Shown in pieces: positions 1 to 7,649 of a stretch of DNA of 9,282 nucleotides. The position numbers and the translations under genes were made by a program. Source of the stretch: an uncultured Ruminococcus sp. (GTDB lineage: Bacteria > Bacillota > Clostridia > Oscillospirales > CAG-272); the NCBI GenBank assembly GCA_902783905.1, contig CACZSP010000095.1:1-9282 (forward strand). The letters are read 5' to 3'. The first letter of the stretch is position 1; each line of letters starts with the position of its first letter. The notes under the pieces are model-generated. The model ran no database searches and was not told where the DNA came from. It worked only from the letters and a program-made list of their open reading frames with translations.

Positions 1-1898
1 ACGTCGATACCGGTCTCGTTATAGAACTGGACTCCGGTGCCGCTTCCCGGCGCGCCGTAGGCGGTTCCTCCGGGAGCCGTGATGACGTTGTGCAGGAGCA
101 TGTTCATAAGCTCGGCGGTCTCGGGTTTGATCGCGATATTGCTCGTTATGTCGTTTTCAAGGAGAACGTCTCCGTTGCGGTCGAGCACCTTCAGATAGGA
201 GTGCGGTTCGTTGTAAACCCCTTCGTTCGGAAAGATCGCATAGGCGGCGGTCATCTGACGCACCGAAATACCTACGGACAGCTGCCCGAGTCCCAGCGCG
301 GCCTGCGTGATATCCGACAGCACGGCTCCGTCCGCGTTGACCTTCCGCTCTATCATATCGGTCATGTGGAGCTTGTTGTAGCAGAAATCGAAGGAATTGC
401 GCAATCCGTATCTGTTGACGAGTTTTACCGGGACGGTGTTCAGCGAAAGGACTATCGCACGGTAGATATTCGTCAGACCGAGGTATCTGTTTCCTCCGTC
501 GAATATTTCCGAGTTTTTCGGCCATCCGTCGAAAGCGACCGTATAGTTGACCGGAGTATCGTTTATCACCGACGCCCAGTTGTACAGCCCGGATTCGAGA
601 GCCGGCCCGTAAACGGTAAGCGGCTTTATCGACGAACCGGGAGCGCGCTTCGAATCGATCGCGTAGTTCCAGAGACGGTTGCCGTTTTTCTGACCTCTCG
701 CTCCTCCGACTCCGAGTATGTCCCCGGTATACGGATCCATAACGATACACGCCGCCTGGGCCTTGTACCCGGCGTCGCTGTCGGGGAAATTGTCCTCGTT
801 CGTCATAACTTCATCGATAAGCTGCTGGATCTCGGGAACTATCGTGCTGTAAATTTTCAGTCCGCCGCTGTAAACCATCTTTTCGGCGTCGGAGTAACTC
901 ATCCCTTTGCGTTCCTGCAGATCGTTGATGACGTCCTTGATGACGAGCTCGGTGCCCCAGGAGATAATTCCGCCCGCCTGCTGTTCGGTCAGCTTGTCGC
1001 TCTCGGACGGCGGTTTGAGAGTGAACTCCTCGGCGAGCGCCTCGTCGTAGCGTCTGCGCGAGATCTTGCCCTGATCGAGCATCTCGTAAAGAATGACTTC
1101 ACGCCGCTCCTTGTTGTGCTCCGGGAAATTGAAAGGATTGTAATACGAGGGGTTCTGCGTTATCCCGGCAATCGCGGCGCACTCGAGCAGCGTCAGTTCG
1201 GAAACGTCCTTTGAAAAATAGTTCCATGCGGCCGACTGGACTCCGTTGTAGTTCCCGCCGAAATTGACCTTGTTCAGATAAAGCTCGAGTATCTCGTCCT
1301 TGTCCATCTTCGTTTCAAGATCGAGAGCCCAGAAGATCTCCTGCATCTTTCGCTGGATGGTATAGTCGTCCTCGCCGGTGATGTTCTTTATCAGCTGCTG
1401 CGTTATCGACGATCCTCCGAAGGACGAGGAACCGGTGAAGAAGGTAAGCGCGGCGCCGAAGGTTCTTTTCCAGTCCACGCCCTGATGTGTCTCGAAACGC
1501 TTGTCCTCGATGGCGATAACGGCGTTTTTCAGATCGTCGGGGATCTTCGAGATGGGAACGTAAACCGTTTCCTTGCCTCCCGAAACCTTTTCTCCGTCGA
1601 CCTCAACCGCTTCTCCGATCCTGTTCACACGGTCGGTAAAATCGTAGGTGTAAAGAGTGGTGGCGGTGGTACCGTCCGCCATGCTGACCCTGAAAAGCGA
1701 AACGTCTATCTCGGTATCAACGTAATTCCGGATATAGATAGTCAGCGCACAGCCGACTATGACGCCGGCGAGCGCGACGATAATCAGCAGCGTTATAAGA
1801 ACGTTGCCGATTATTTCAAAAAATTTTATGATCCCGTGAAGGACTTCTTTCCAGAACAAGCCGAATTCATTCGACCAGTTTATCTTTTTTTCACTCAA
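1..1898 (-). CDS. Class A penicillin-binding protein 1A family (3' end cut by window edge)
   Basis: Bifunctional peptidoglycan glycosyltransferase/transpeptidase, acting outside the membrane. 632 residues are visible. A short Lys-rich cytoplasmic start is followed by one membrane anchor (about 33-56). The GT51 domain follows, with EDKRFETHQGVDW (catalytic Glu131), GGSSITQQLIKN (161-172) and RKMQEIFWALDLE (183-195). The transpeptidase domain carries PGSSIKP (420-426; nucleophile Ser422, Lys425) and SLN (485-487). The third motif, KTG, is not in the window; the sequence stops in a region (TGVQFYNETG) where the family usually reaches it within a few residues, so the gene is cut, not broken. The start is TTG: no ATG or GTG lies between it and the upstream in-frame TAA, and an excellent Shine-Dalgarno sits 8 nt upstream. 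It follows dnaE after 132 bp with its own promoter. The family is certain; which paralogue (ponA/pbpF type) cannot be told. Confidence 0.96.
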   Translation of the reverse strand, partial: MSEKKINWSNEFGLFWKEVLHGIIKFFEIIGNVLITLLIIVALAGVIVGCALTIYIRNYVDTEIDVSLFRVSMADGTTATTLYTYDFTDRVNRIGEAVEVDGEKVSGGKETVYVPISKIPDDLKNAVIAIEDKRFETHQGVDWKRTFGAALTFFTGSSSFGGSSITQQLIKNITGEDDYTIQRKMQEIFWALDLETKMDKDEILELYLNKVNFGGNYNGVQSAAWNYFSKDVSELTLLECAAIAGITQNPSYYNPFNFPEHNKERREVILYEMLDQGKISRRRYDEALAEEFTLKPPSESDKLTEQQAGGIISWGTELVIKDVINDLQERKGMSYSDAEKMVYSGGLKIYSTIVPEIQQLIDEVMTNEDNFPDSDAGYKAQAACIVMDPYTGDILGVGGARGQKNGNRLWNYAIDSKRAPGSSIKPLTVYGPALESGLYNWASVINDTPVNYTVAFDGWPKNSEIFDGGNRYLGLTNIYRAIVLSLNTVPVKLVNRYGLRNSFDFCYNKLHMTDMIERKVNADGAVLSDITQAALGLGQLSVGISVRQMTAAYAIFPNEGVYNEPHSYLKVLDRNGDVLLENDITSNIAIKPETAELMNMLLHNVITAPGGTAYGAPGSGTGVQFYNETGID

Positions 1899-1906
1899 AT
1901 GCGATT

Positions 1907-1915
1907 CCCTCCCCC
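1907..1915 (-). promoter_or_regulatory. Ribosome binding site fixing the TTG start of the PBP gene
   Basis: Minus strand reads GGGGGAGGG, followed by 8 nt and TTG at 1898-1896. It is the only good ribosome binding site in the reading frame before the upstream stop codon, so it decides the non-ATG start. Confidence 0.8.
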
Positions 1916-1975
1916 GTGAAGCGGAAGATCTGTTGTCCGCCGAAGAGCGGAACGTATAAACGTATTAATCATGTT

Positions 1976-1981
1976 ATTATA
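1976..1981 (-). promoter_or_regulatory. Extended -10 promoter for the PBP gene
   Basis: The minus strand carries TGG-TATAAT, a perfect -10 hexamer with the TGn extension. Transcription would begin near 1969, giving a leader of about 70 nt before the TTG start. No good -35 is present at 17 nt (ACAAAA-like); TTCACA is present but 20 nt away. Weak -35 with an extended -10 is a known promoter type. This would let the PBP be expressed separately from the dnaE operon. Confidence 0.65.
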
Positions 1982-1982
1982 C

Positions 1983-2003
1983 CACAAAATCTTGAATTTT
2001 GTG
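1983..2003. promoter_or_regulatory. Operator-like palindrome in the PBP promoter spacer
   Basis: Perfect 8-bp inverted repeat CACAAAAT - 5 nt - ATTTTGTG, placed immediately upstream of the -10 hexamer, in the spacer where a repressor would block RNA polymerase. It is not followed by a U-run on the minus strand (next bases are GTATAATA), so it is a poor terminator for dnaE. It matches no operator consensus I can name with confidence. The regulatory role is inferred from position and symmetry only. Confidence 0.45.
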
Positions 2004-2030
2004 TGAACGGACGGCAAAACGTTAAATCAA

Positions 2031-5000
2031 TCATCCGCCGGACGTTTTTACGGCGACCGCGTCGGCGCCCGCGACTCTTTTCAGCTCTCCTATGAGATAC
2101 CGGCTTCCGTCGGTCCCCACCGAAAAAGGAGAATACTCTTTTTTGTCGTCGAAATAGAAGAAGAGCGGCACTCTGCCGTCGAATATACCGGCAAGCGCCG
2201 AGCACCTGCGGTAGGTCTCGGACTCCTTCGACGGGACCCGGACGAACAGTCTTACGACTTCCCGCGTCACTGACGGTTCGGGTGTTCGCACTGAAGTCCT
2301 TCCGGCGTGAAGAGCGGTCTCCGGACGGTGCCCGAATGACGTCCCGCATATCTCTTTTTCGAAAGCGGCGAGCTTTTCCGCGGAATATTCTTCGGGCTCC
2401 GGCTTTTTTTTGCCCTCGTCCGCGGATAATCCGGCGAATATGTCGAGCTGACCGTCGACGCCTCCCCTGGCCGCTCCGGCGTAGGAGGCGAAACGCTCCT
2501 CAAGAATACCTGTCAGCGCCGAACGGCGTCGACCGGTGAAATCGAATGCCCCGCAGAGGATCGCAGATTCCACGGCTTTTTTATTCAGATCGCGCTGCGG
2601 CATGCGGGAAAGAAAATCCTCGAGTGAATCGAAAGGCCTTTCGCGCCTTTCTTCCGTAACGGCATCGGCAAACCTCGGTCCGGCGTTCTTTATCGAACCG
2701 ATCCCGAAGCGTATCGCGCCGTTTTCGGCAGAAAAACCGCGGGAACTGAGATTGACGTCGGGCGGCAGGATACGGATGCCCAGCTTTTCGCACTCGGCGG
2801 CGTAAACGCTCATCTTATCGCTTCCGCCTGCGTTCAGCAGCGCCGCGATATAATGCTCCGGGAAGTGCGCCTTGAGGTACGCCGTACGGTAGGTTATCAT
2901 TCCGTAAGCCACGGCGTGACTGCGGTTGAAAGCGTATCCGGCAAACGACGTCATCGAATCGAAAAGCTCTCCGGCGGCGTCCGGCGTCATTCCGTTCCCG
3001 ACGGCCCCCGAAACAAACCCGTCCCTCTCTTCCTCCAGCGCCGACGCCTTCTTTTTCGACATGGCGCGGCGGACGAGATCGGCGTGTCCGGCGGAATACC
3101 CCGCAAGGATCCTGAACACGCTCATCACCTGCTCCTGGTATACTATGCAGCCGTAAGTGGGACGGAGCACCGGCTCGAGCAGCGGATGCGGATATACGAC
3201 TTTGGAAGGATTCTTTTTCCCTTCGATGAACGCCGGTATCGAATCCATCGGCCCCGGGCGGAAGAGCGCTATCGCGGATATCAGATCCTCGAGGCAGTCG
3301 GGCCGCATCCTGCGGATGAGATTCGTGATCCCCGGGCTTTCGAGCTGGAACACTCCGGCGGTAAGGCCGCGCGACAAAAGCGAAAAGGTTTTTTCGTCCC
3401 TGTCGGGAAGCCCGGCGGAAACGCTCGCGCCGCCGGCACGGGCCGATTCCTCCGCCTCCTTCGCGACGGTCAGAAAACGCAGCGCGAGAAAATCGAATTT
3501 CAGTATTCCGAGAGAGGCGACTGTGTCCATGTCGAACTGGGTGATGACCGCGTCGCCGCTGAGAGTCAGCGGGAGAAGACTGCATACCGGCAGATCGGTT
3601 ATCACCACTCCGGCGGCGTGTACCGAAATATTGCGTGGAAATCCTTCTATTTTCACGGCAACGTCGAGCGCCGACGCCGCCTCCGGGGAATGCTTTTTTA
3701 TCGCGTCAAGGCGTCCGGTCTCCGCTTCCTCGCGCAGCGTCCCGCGGACTTCCGGGAGAAGCGCGCAGACGGCGTCGGTCCCTGACGGCGTCATGCCGGA
3801 TATGCGGCAGGCGTCCCTCAGCGCGGCGCGCGGAGCGAGGGTTCCGAAGGTTATTATCTGGGCGACCCTGTCGGCCCCGTATTTTTCTCTGACGTAGGCC
3901 AGCATTTCGTCCCGCCGCAGAAAATCGAAATCCACGTCGATATCAGGCATGCTGACCCGCTCCGGGTTGAGAAAACGCTCGAAATAAAGATCGAAGGCGA
4001 TCGGGTCGACTTCGGTTATCCCGGTGCAGTAGGACGTGAGACTCCCGCAGGCAGATCCTCTTCCGGGGCCAACCTCGATGCCGCTTTTTTTCGCGAATCC
4101 GACGTAGTCGGCGACTATCAGGAAATAGTCGTCGTATCCCATACCGTGTATCACCGAAAGCTCGTATTCGAGCCGGTCGGCATACTCGGTCAGCGTGTGT
4201 CCTACGGCAGGGATCTTCCCCGCCCTCACGAGAGAATCCAGGCCCTCCCGCGCAGACGCGGCAAGCTCGTCCGCGGCGTTTTTCCCCGCGGACAGCGGGT
4301 AGGACGGGAGATAACGCTTTCCGAAATCGAAGGAAAAATCGCATCTGCCGGCTATTTCCTCGGTGTTTTTCATCGCCTCGGAGTATCCTCCGAAAAGAGC
4401 GTTCATCTGCTCTTCGGTTTTGAGCCAGTACTCCCCGGTCGGAAGCCCCGGACCGGCGTCGAGCGTCCTGCCCTCTCCGATGCACGAAAGAGCCGTCTGT
4501 ACCTGAGCGTCCTCCGGAGAAAGATAGTGAACGTCGTTGGAAACCGCCGCCCTTGCCCCCGTTTTCCGGGCAAGTTCGTAAAGGCGCGGCACAAGCTGGC
4601 GTTCCTCGGCGGCAAGATGATTCTGAAGCTCGACAAAAAAGCTGTCTTTCCCGAATACCGACAGAGCCGCAAGGACCGCCTTTTCGGCGAGTTTTTCCTC
4701 GCCCGAACTGATAAGTGAAAACAGCTCGCCCTCGGTTCCTCCGGAAAGAACGATAAGCCCCTCTTTCCTTTCCTTCAGGAAGGAAAGCGGAAGAGGTTCC
4801 TTCGGGAACGCGCGCTGAGTGCAGTAAGCCGACAGTATCCCGCAAAGGTTGCGGTACCCCGTTTCGTTTTCGCAGAGAAAGACGAGAGAGCCGCGCGAAC
4901 CTTCGAGGATGGAGCAGTCTATCTCGCATCCGATCAGCGGCTTGACGTTTTTCCCGGTGCAGGCGCGGAAAAACTCCGCGCACCCCGACATCGACGCGCG

Positions 5001-5123
5001 GTCGGTGAGGGCGACCGCGGTCTGCCCCGCCGCCAGAACGGCGTCGGGTATGTCGCGGACGCGGCAGGCGCCCTCCAGCAGACTGTATTCACTGTGCAGG
5101 TGAAGATGACAGAATCCGCTCAT
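2031..5123 (-). CDS. dnaE: DNA polymerase III subunit alpha, DnaE type (short form)
   Basis: C-family replicative DNA polymerase, 1030 aa, against about 1115 in Bacillus subtilis DnaE and 1160 in E. coli. Domains: N-terminal PHP (1-~205; HLHLHSEYS 6-13, SNDVHYL 195-201), palm with GPGRGSACGS (352-361), PDIDVDF (393-399) and LKFDFL (541-546, third catalytic Asp544), fingers with GVFQLES (590-596), RPGPMD (622-627) and IVYQEQVM (660-667), then a helix-hairpin-helix region (~750-860; LPPDVN 786-791). A QLDIF clamp-binding-type motif lies at 892-896. Only about 20 residues then separate GHRPE (931-935) from the C-terminal domain (952-1030), so the usual OB-fold seems absent. There is no DnaQ-like exonuclease insert, so it is not PolC. 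The ATG overlaps the whiA stop as ATGA with no strong ribosome site, suggesting coupled translation. One PHP ligand position is Arg (TDRAS, usually TDHGN). Confidence 0.97.
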   Translation of the reverse strand: MSGFCHLHLHSEYSLLEGACRVRDIPDAVLAAGQTAVALTDRASMSGCAEFFRACTGKNVKPLIGCEIDCSILEGSRGSLVFLCENETGYRNLCGILSAYCTQRAFPKEPLPLSFLKERKEGLIVLSGGTEGELFSLISSGEEKLAEKAVLAALSVFGKDSFFVELQNHLAAEERQLVPRLYELARKTGARAAVSNDVHYLSPEDAQVQTALSCIGEGRTLDAGPGLPTGEYWLKTEEQMNALFGGYSEAMKNTEEIAGRCDFSFDFGKRYLPSYPLSAGKNAADELAASAREGLDSLVRAGKIPAVGHTLTEYADRLEYELSVIHGMGYDDYFLIVADYVGFAKKSGIEVGPGRGSACGSLTSYCTGITEVDPIAFDLYFERFLNPERVSMPDIDVDFDFLRRDEMLAYVREKYGADRVAQIITFGTLAPRAALRDACRISGMTPSGTDAVCALLPEVRGTLREEAETGRLDAIKKHSPEAASALDVAVKIEGFPRNISVHAAGVVITDLPVCSLLPLTLSGDAVITQFDMDTVASLGILKFDFLALRFLTVAKEAEESARAGGASVSAGLPDRDEKTFSLLSRGLTAGVFQLESPGITNLIRRMRPDCLEDLISAIALFRPGPMDSIPAFIEGKKNPSKVVYPHPLLEPVLRPTYGCIVYQEQVMSVFRILAGYSAGHADLVRRAMSKKKASALEEERDGFVSGAVGNGMTPDAAGELFDSMTSFAGYAFNRSHAVAYGMITYRTAYLKAHFPEHYIAALLNAGGSDKMSVYAAECEKLGIRILPPDVNLSSRGFSAENGAIRFGIGSIKNAGPRFADAVTEERRERPFDSLEDFLSRMPQRDLNKKAVESAILCGAFDFTGRRRSALTGILEERFASYAGAARGGVDGQLDIFAGLSADEGKKKPEPEEYSAEKLAAFEKEICGTSFGHRPETALHAGRTSVRTPEPSVTREVVRLFVRVPSKESETYRRCSALAGIFDGRVPLFFYFDDKKEYSPFSVGTDGSRYLIGELKRVAGADAVAVKTSGG

Positions 5124-6010
5124 TTTTTACCGTAAAAATCGAAAATTCTTTCAAATCTGTGATTAAGCCCGGATTTTGAAATAGGCGGCAGATGCATAGC
5201 GGCAAGTTCGGCCATAGTCGCGTCCGGGTGATCATCGCGCAGTTTCGCGGTCTCTCGCAGATCGTCCGGCAGGGATGAAAATCTTCCCTCCTCCCGGATG
5301 CCGCGTATCGCGGCGAGCTGTCTCGCCGACGCTCCCGCGGCCGCCGCGATGTTTTTCATATCGCAGTTCGATCTTCTCTGAAGATCCTTCCTGTAATCCC
5401 TGACCAGTCCGCACTGCATGAGCGCCATGGCCGACGCCGACGCGCCCGCCAGGGCGACGACGCTTTCGACGCCGTCCGCCTTTTTTATCAGCAGAGAGGT
5501 ATCCCCCCTGCGTCCGGACACCGTCGGGAAAACCCCGTCGGCGGAAAAAACCGCCGTCAGCTTGGACGCGCGCGCCGGGTCCTTGACGGTAAATTCGACG
5601 CGCGCCTCCCTTTCGGGATCGCAGAAACTGGCGCACGAGAGTATCAGTCCGCCGTAAAAGGCCTTCCTGCACTGTCTGCATCTGAAAAAATCCGGCTGTT
5701 CGGATATCCTTTCCGGATCGGAAAGCCCGGAAATCATAAGAGACAGCTTGTGCGACGAAAGATAAAAATCGGCTCCGGCTCTCCCGTAATTACCGAAATA
5801 ATCCGGCTGCGCGTCCTTGCCGTAAAGATCGTTTACAAGAGTAACGGCGGTATCTATGCACTCGCGCCCGGTAAGCCGGACGTAAAGCGATCCGTCTATC
5901 CCGCATTCGGCGTTGACGAGGAGCCCCGCCAGCATCGAACGCCTGCAGCAGACCGGCGCCGGCGGCTTCGAGGCGATCTCTTTTCTGACAGTCGCGGTGA
6001 AATTCTTCAT
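5120..6010 (-). CDS. whiA: WhiA family DNA-binding protein
   Basis: WhiA proteins combine a catalytically dead LAGLIDADG homing-endonuclease fold with a C-terminal helix-turn-helix. In Bacillota they act on the nucleoid and influence division and chromosome segregation; in actinobacteria they control sporulation genes. Here: 296 aa; N-terminal part with the conserved CC pair (21-22); the LAGLIDADG-like region around 107-135 (CRKAFYGGLILSCASFCDPE); the C-terminal signature from SNCDMKN (214-220) through SLPDDLRE (246-253), HPDATMAELA (261-270) and PPISKSGLNHRFERI (275-289). Cysteines at 111, 114, 126 and 130 are unusual in spacing. Start and stop both overlap neighbours by ATGA, so translation is probably coupled to murB and dnaE. 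The identification is secure; the regulated genes are not knowable from here. Confidence 0.95.
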   Translation of the reverse strand: MKNFTATVRKEIASKPPAPVCCRRSMLAGLLVNAECGIDGSLYVRLTGRECIDTAVTLVNDLYGKDAQPDYFGNYGRAGADFYLSSHKLSLMISGLSDPERISEQPDFFRCRQCRKAFYGGLILSCASFCDPEREARVEFTVKDPARASKLTAVFSADGVFPTVSGRRGDTSLLIKKADGVESVVALAGASASAMALMQCGLVRDYRKDLQRRSNCDMKNIAAAAGASARQLAAIRGIREEGRFSSLPDDLRETAKLRDDHPDATMAELAAMHLPPISKSGLNHRFERIFDFYGKK

Positions 6011-6945
6011 TTCTCCGGGATTTCAGGGACCGTCAGGATCTCGCATTCGGGGCGGATCCCGAATTCCGACTCAAGTCTGTCCTGAACGATACCGATCAGC
6101 TCACGCACGTCACGGGAGGTCGCGCCGCCGCGGTTGACGATAAATCCGGCATGCTTTTCCGACACTTCGGCGCCGCCTACGCGGGTCCCCTTGAGGCCGG
6201 CGTCGTCTATCATTTTCCCGACGTAAACGTCGGGGGCCGGACGCTTGAAAACGCTGCCGGCGCTGGGATATTCGAGCGGCTGTTTTTCTTTGCGCCTCGA
6301 CTGGAAATCGTTCATTCGGGCGGCTATTTCACGTCGGTCGCCCCTCTGCAGTTCAAATACCGCTTCGACGACGACAAGGCCTCGGCGAGCGAGCGACGAG
6401 TGCCTGTACGAGAAATCCATATCCTCTTTTTCAAGTGCGACGGTCTCTCCCGAAACCGGATTGATCGCGGTACCGCCGGCAAAGACGTCGGAAATCTGTC
6501 CGCCGTAGGCGCCCGCGTTCATAAACACTCCGCCGCCGACCGTTCCCGGGATGCCGTAGGCGAATTCAAGCCCCGACAGTCCCGAGTCTCTGGCGCGTCT
6601 TGCCGCCGCCGTCATTGTGCATCCGCATCCGGCCGTCAGGCGCGTTCCCGACACCGAGCAGCGGTCTATACCGGTGGTGAAAACGACGGCTCCGCGGAAA
6701 CCGGCATCGTCGAAAAGAAGATTCGAGCCGCGGCCGGCGATGAACAGAGGTATTCCCTCCTCCTTCAGGATGCGGAACGCGTTTTTAAGTTCTCCGGCGT
6801 CAGCCGGGAAGACGGCGAGATCGGCGGGCCCTCCTATTTTGAAGGAGGAATAGCCCGACAGCATCGCTTCCCTTTTGAATGCCGTTTTGGCGGCTGCAAG
6901 CTTTTGCGCCGCTCTTTCTGTCTTTTTTTCGTCCATTGACGGCAA
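6007..6945 (-). CDS. murB: UDP-N-acetylenolpyruvoylglucosamine reductase
   Basis: FAD- and NADPH-dependent cytoplasmic enzyme that reduces UDP-GlcNAc-enolpyruvate to UDP-MurNAc, the second committed step of peptidoglycan precursor synthesis. Motifs, numbered from the chosen start (312 aa): IGGPADL (37-43), GRGSNLL (71-77), GIPGTVGGG (131-139), NAGAYG (143-148), YRHSS (180-184), SAGSVFKRP (228-236, with the Ser that serves as proton donor) and PECEI (299-303). SAGSVFKRP without the long extra loop fits the type II (Gram-positive) enzyme. I chose TTG at 6945 because AAAGGA lies 6 nt upstream and the gap to the preceding gene is 1 nt. Alternatives are ATG at 6936 (ribosome site 15 nt away) or TTG at 6990 (no ribosome site, overlaps the HAD gene). 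Ends in an ATGA overlap with whiA. Confidence 0.95.
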   Translation of the reverse strand: MPSMDEKKTERAAQKLAAAKTAFKREAMLSGYSSFKIGGPADLAVFPADAGELKNAFRILKEEGIPLFIAGRGSNLLFDDAGFRGAVVFTTGIDRCSVSGTRLTAGCGCTMTAAARRARDSGLSGLEFAYGIPGTVGGGVFMNAGAYGGQISDVFAGGTAINPVSGETVALEKEDMDFSYRHSSLARRGLVVVEAVFELQRGDRREIAARMNDFQSRRKEKQPLEYPSAGSVFKRPAPDVYVGKMIDDAGLKGTRVGGAEVSEKHAGFIVNRGGATSRDVRELIGIVQDRLESEFGIRPECEILTVPEIPEK

Positions 6946-6946
6946 C

Positions 6947-7645
6947 TCATATCCTTTCGAGCAGTCCCGGAAGTTCCGAAAGACCGCCAATCACGTAATC
7001 GATTTTCATCCCCTCGGGAACCGGAAGTCCCGCGGGGTTTATCCAGCAGCAGTCGATGCCGGCGTTGATTCCTCCGGCAATATCCGACGTAAGCGAATCT
7101 CCGACCATCAGCGCCGAAGCCGGATCGAATCCGGGTATGCGCTCCGACACCGCCTCGAAAAACGCCGCCGAGGGTTTCACGGCGCCGAGATCGTCGGAAA
7201 TAAAATATCCTTTGAAAAACCGGATGACCGGACTGCGGGATATTCTGCTCCTCTGAACGCTCCCGATGCCGTTGGTGACGACGTAAAGATCGTATTTTTC
7301 CGAGAGCTTTTCGCAGGCCTCGAAGGCGCCGGGAAGAAGGAAGGCGCACTCTCCGAGAGCTTTTTCGTAACCGTCGGCAAGGGCCGCGGGATCGGCGGCA
7401 AATCCTTTTTCCGCAATGAATTCTTCAAATCTGGCGTATCTCAGCTTTTCCTTCGTTATCTGCTTTTTCTCGAGCATTTTCCAGTATTTCAGATTGATCC
7501 TGCCGTAAACGGCAAGGGTTTCGCCGTCCGACGGAAGCCCCGAAACGGAGAGTACCGAACGCAGCGCCGCCCGCTCGCATCTGCCGAAATCGAACACGGT
7601 GTCGTCGGCGTCGAGAAGGATAACCGAATACTTTTTACCTGTCAT
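6947..7645 (-). CDS. HAD-superfamily hydrolase, YjjG/YfnB-like (probable nucleotidase)
   Basis: 232 aa, cytoplasmic, Mg-dependent phosphatase of the haloacid dehalogenase superfamily. Motif I is LDADDTVFDF (11-20; nucleophile Asp12, acid/base Asp14), motif II is VTNG, motif III the Lys of KPSAAFFEAV, motif IV GDSLTSDIAGG. A helical cap domain with INLKYWKMLE and ARFEEFI segments lies between motifs I and II and resembles YfnB/YjjG, a subfamily that includes a house-cleaning nucleoside monophosphatase in E. coli (YjjG). The substrate here is inferred from subfamily only; phosphoglycolate-type or sugar phosphatase activity cannot be excluded. Starts 4 nt after the stop of the NIF3 gene and ends 1 nt before the preferred murB start, so it is in the same operon. 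Confidence 0.9.
   Translation of the reverse strand: MTGKKYSVILLDADDTVFDFGRCERAALRSVLSVSGLPSDGETLAVYGRINLKYWKMLEKKQITKEKLRYARFEEFIAEKGFAADPAALADGYEKALGECAFLLPGAFEACEKLSEKYDLYVVTNGIGSVQRSRISRSPVIRFFKGYFISDDLGAVKPSAAFFEAVSERIPGFDPASALMVGDSLTSDIAGGINAGIDCCWINPAGLPVPEGMKIDYVIGGLSELPGLLERI
6952..6957 (-). promoter_or_regulatory. Ribosome binding site deciding the murB start
   Basis: AAAGGA on the minus strand lies inside the last codons of the HAD gene, 6 nt before TTG at 6945. The nearby ATG at 6936 is 15 nt from it, too far for normal pairing geometry. Confidence 0.55.
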
Positions 7646-7649
7646 GGCG

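Noticed and set aside
90..1214. Long plus-strand open frame of 374 codons opposite the PBP gene
   Set aside because: The minus strand encodes a class A PBP with all expected motifs in this stretch. The plus frame is a GC-driven mirror of it with no recognisable domain.
1983..2003. Intrinsic terminator of dnaE
   Set aside because: The stem is AT-rich and is followed by GTATAATA on the minus strand rather than a U-run; operator or promoter element fits better.
2815..3897. Several open frames of 250-310 codons on both strands within dnaE
   Set aside because: They overlap the palm and fingers of a clear DnaE, are Arg-rich shadows, and have no ribosome sites or known motifs.
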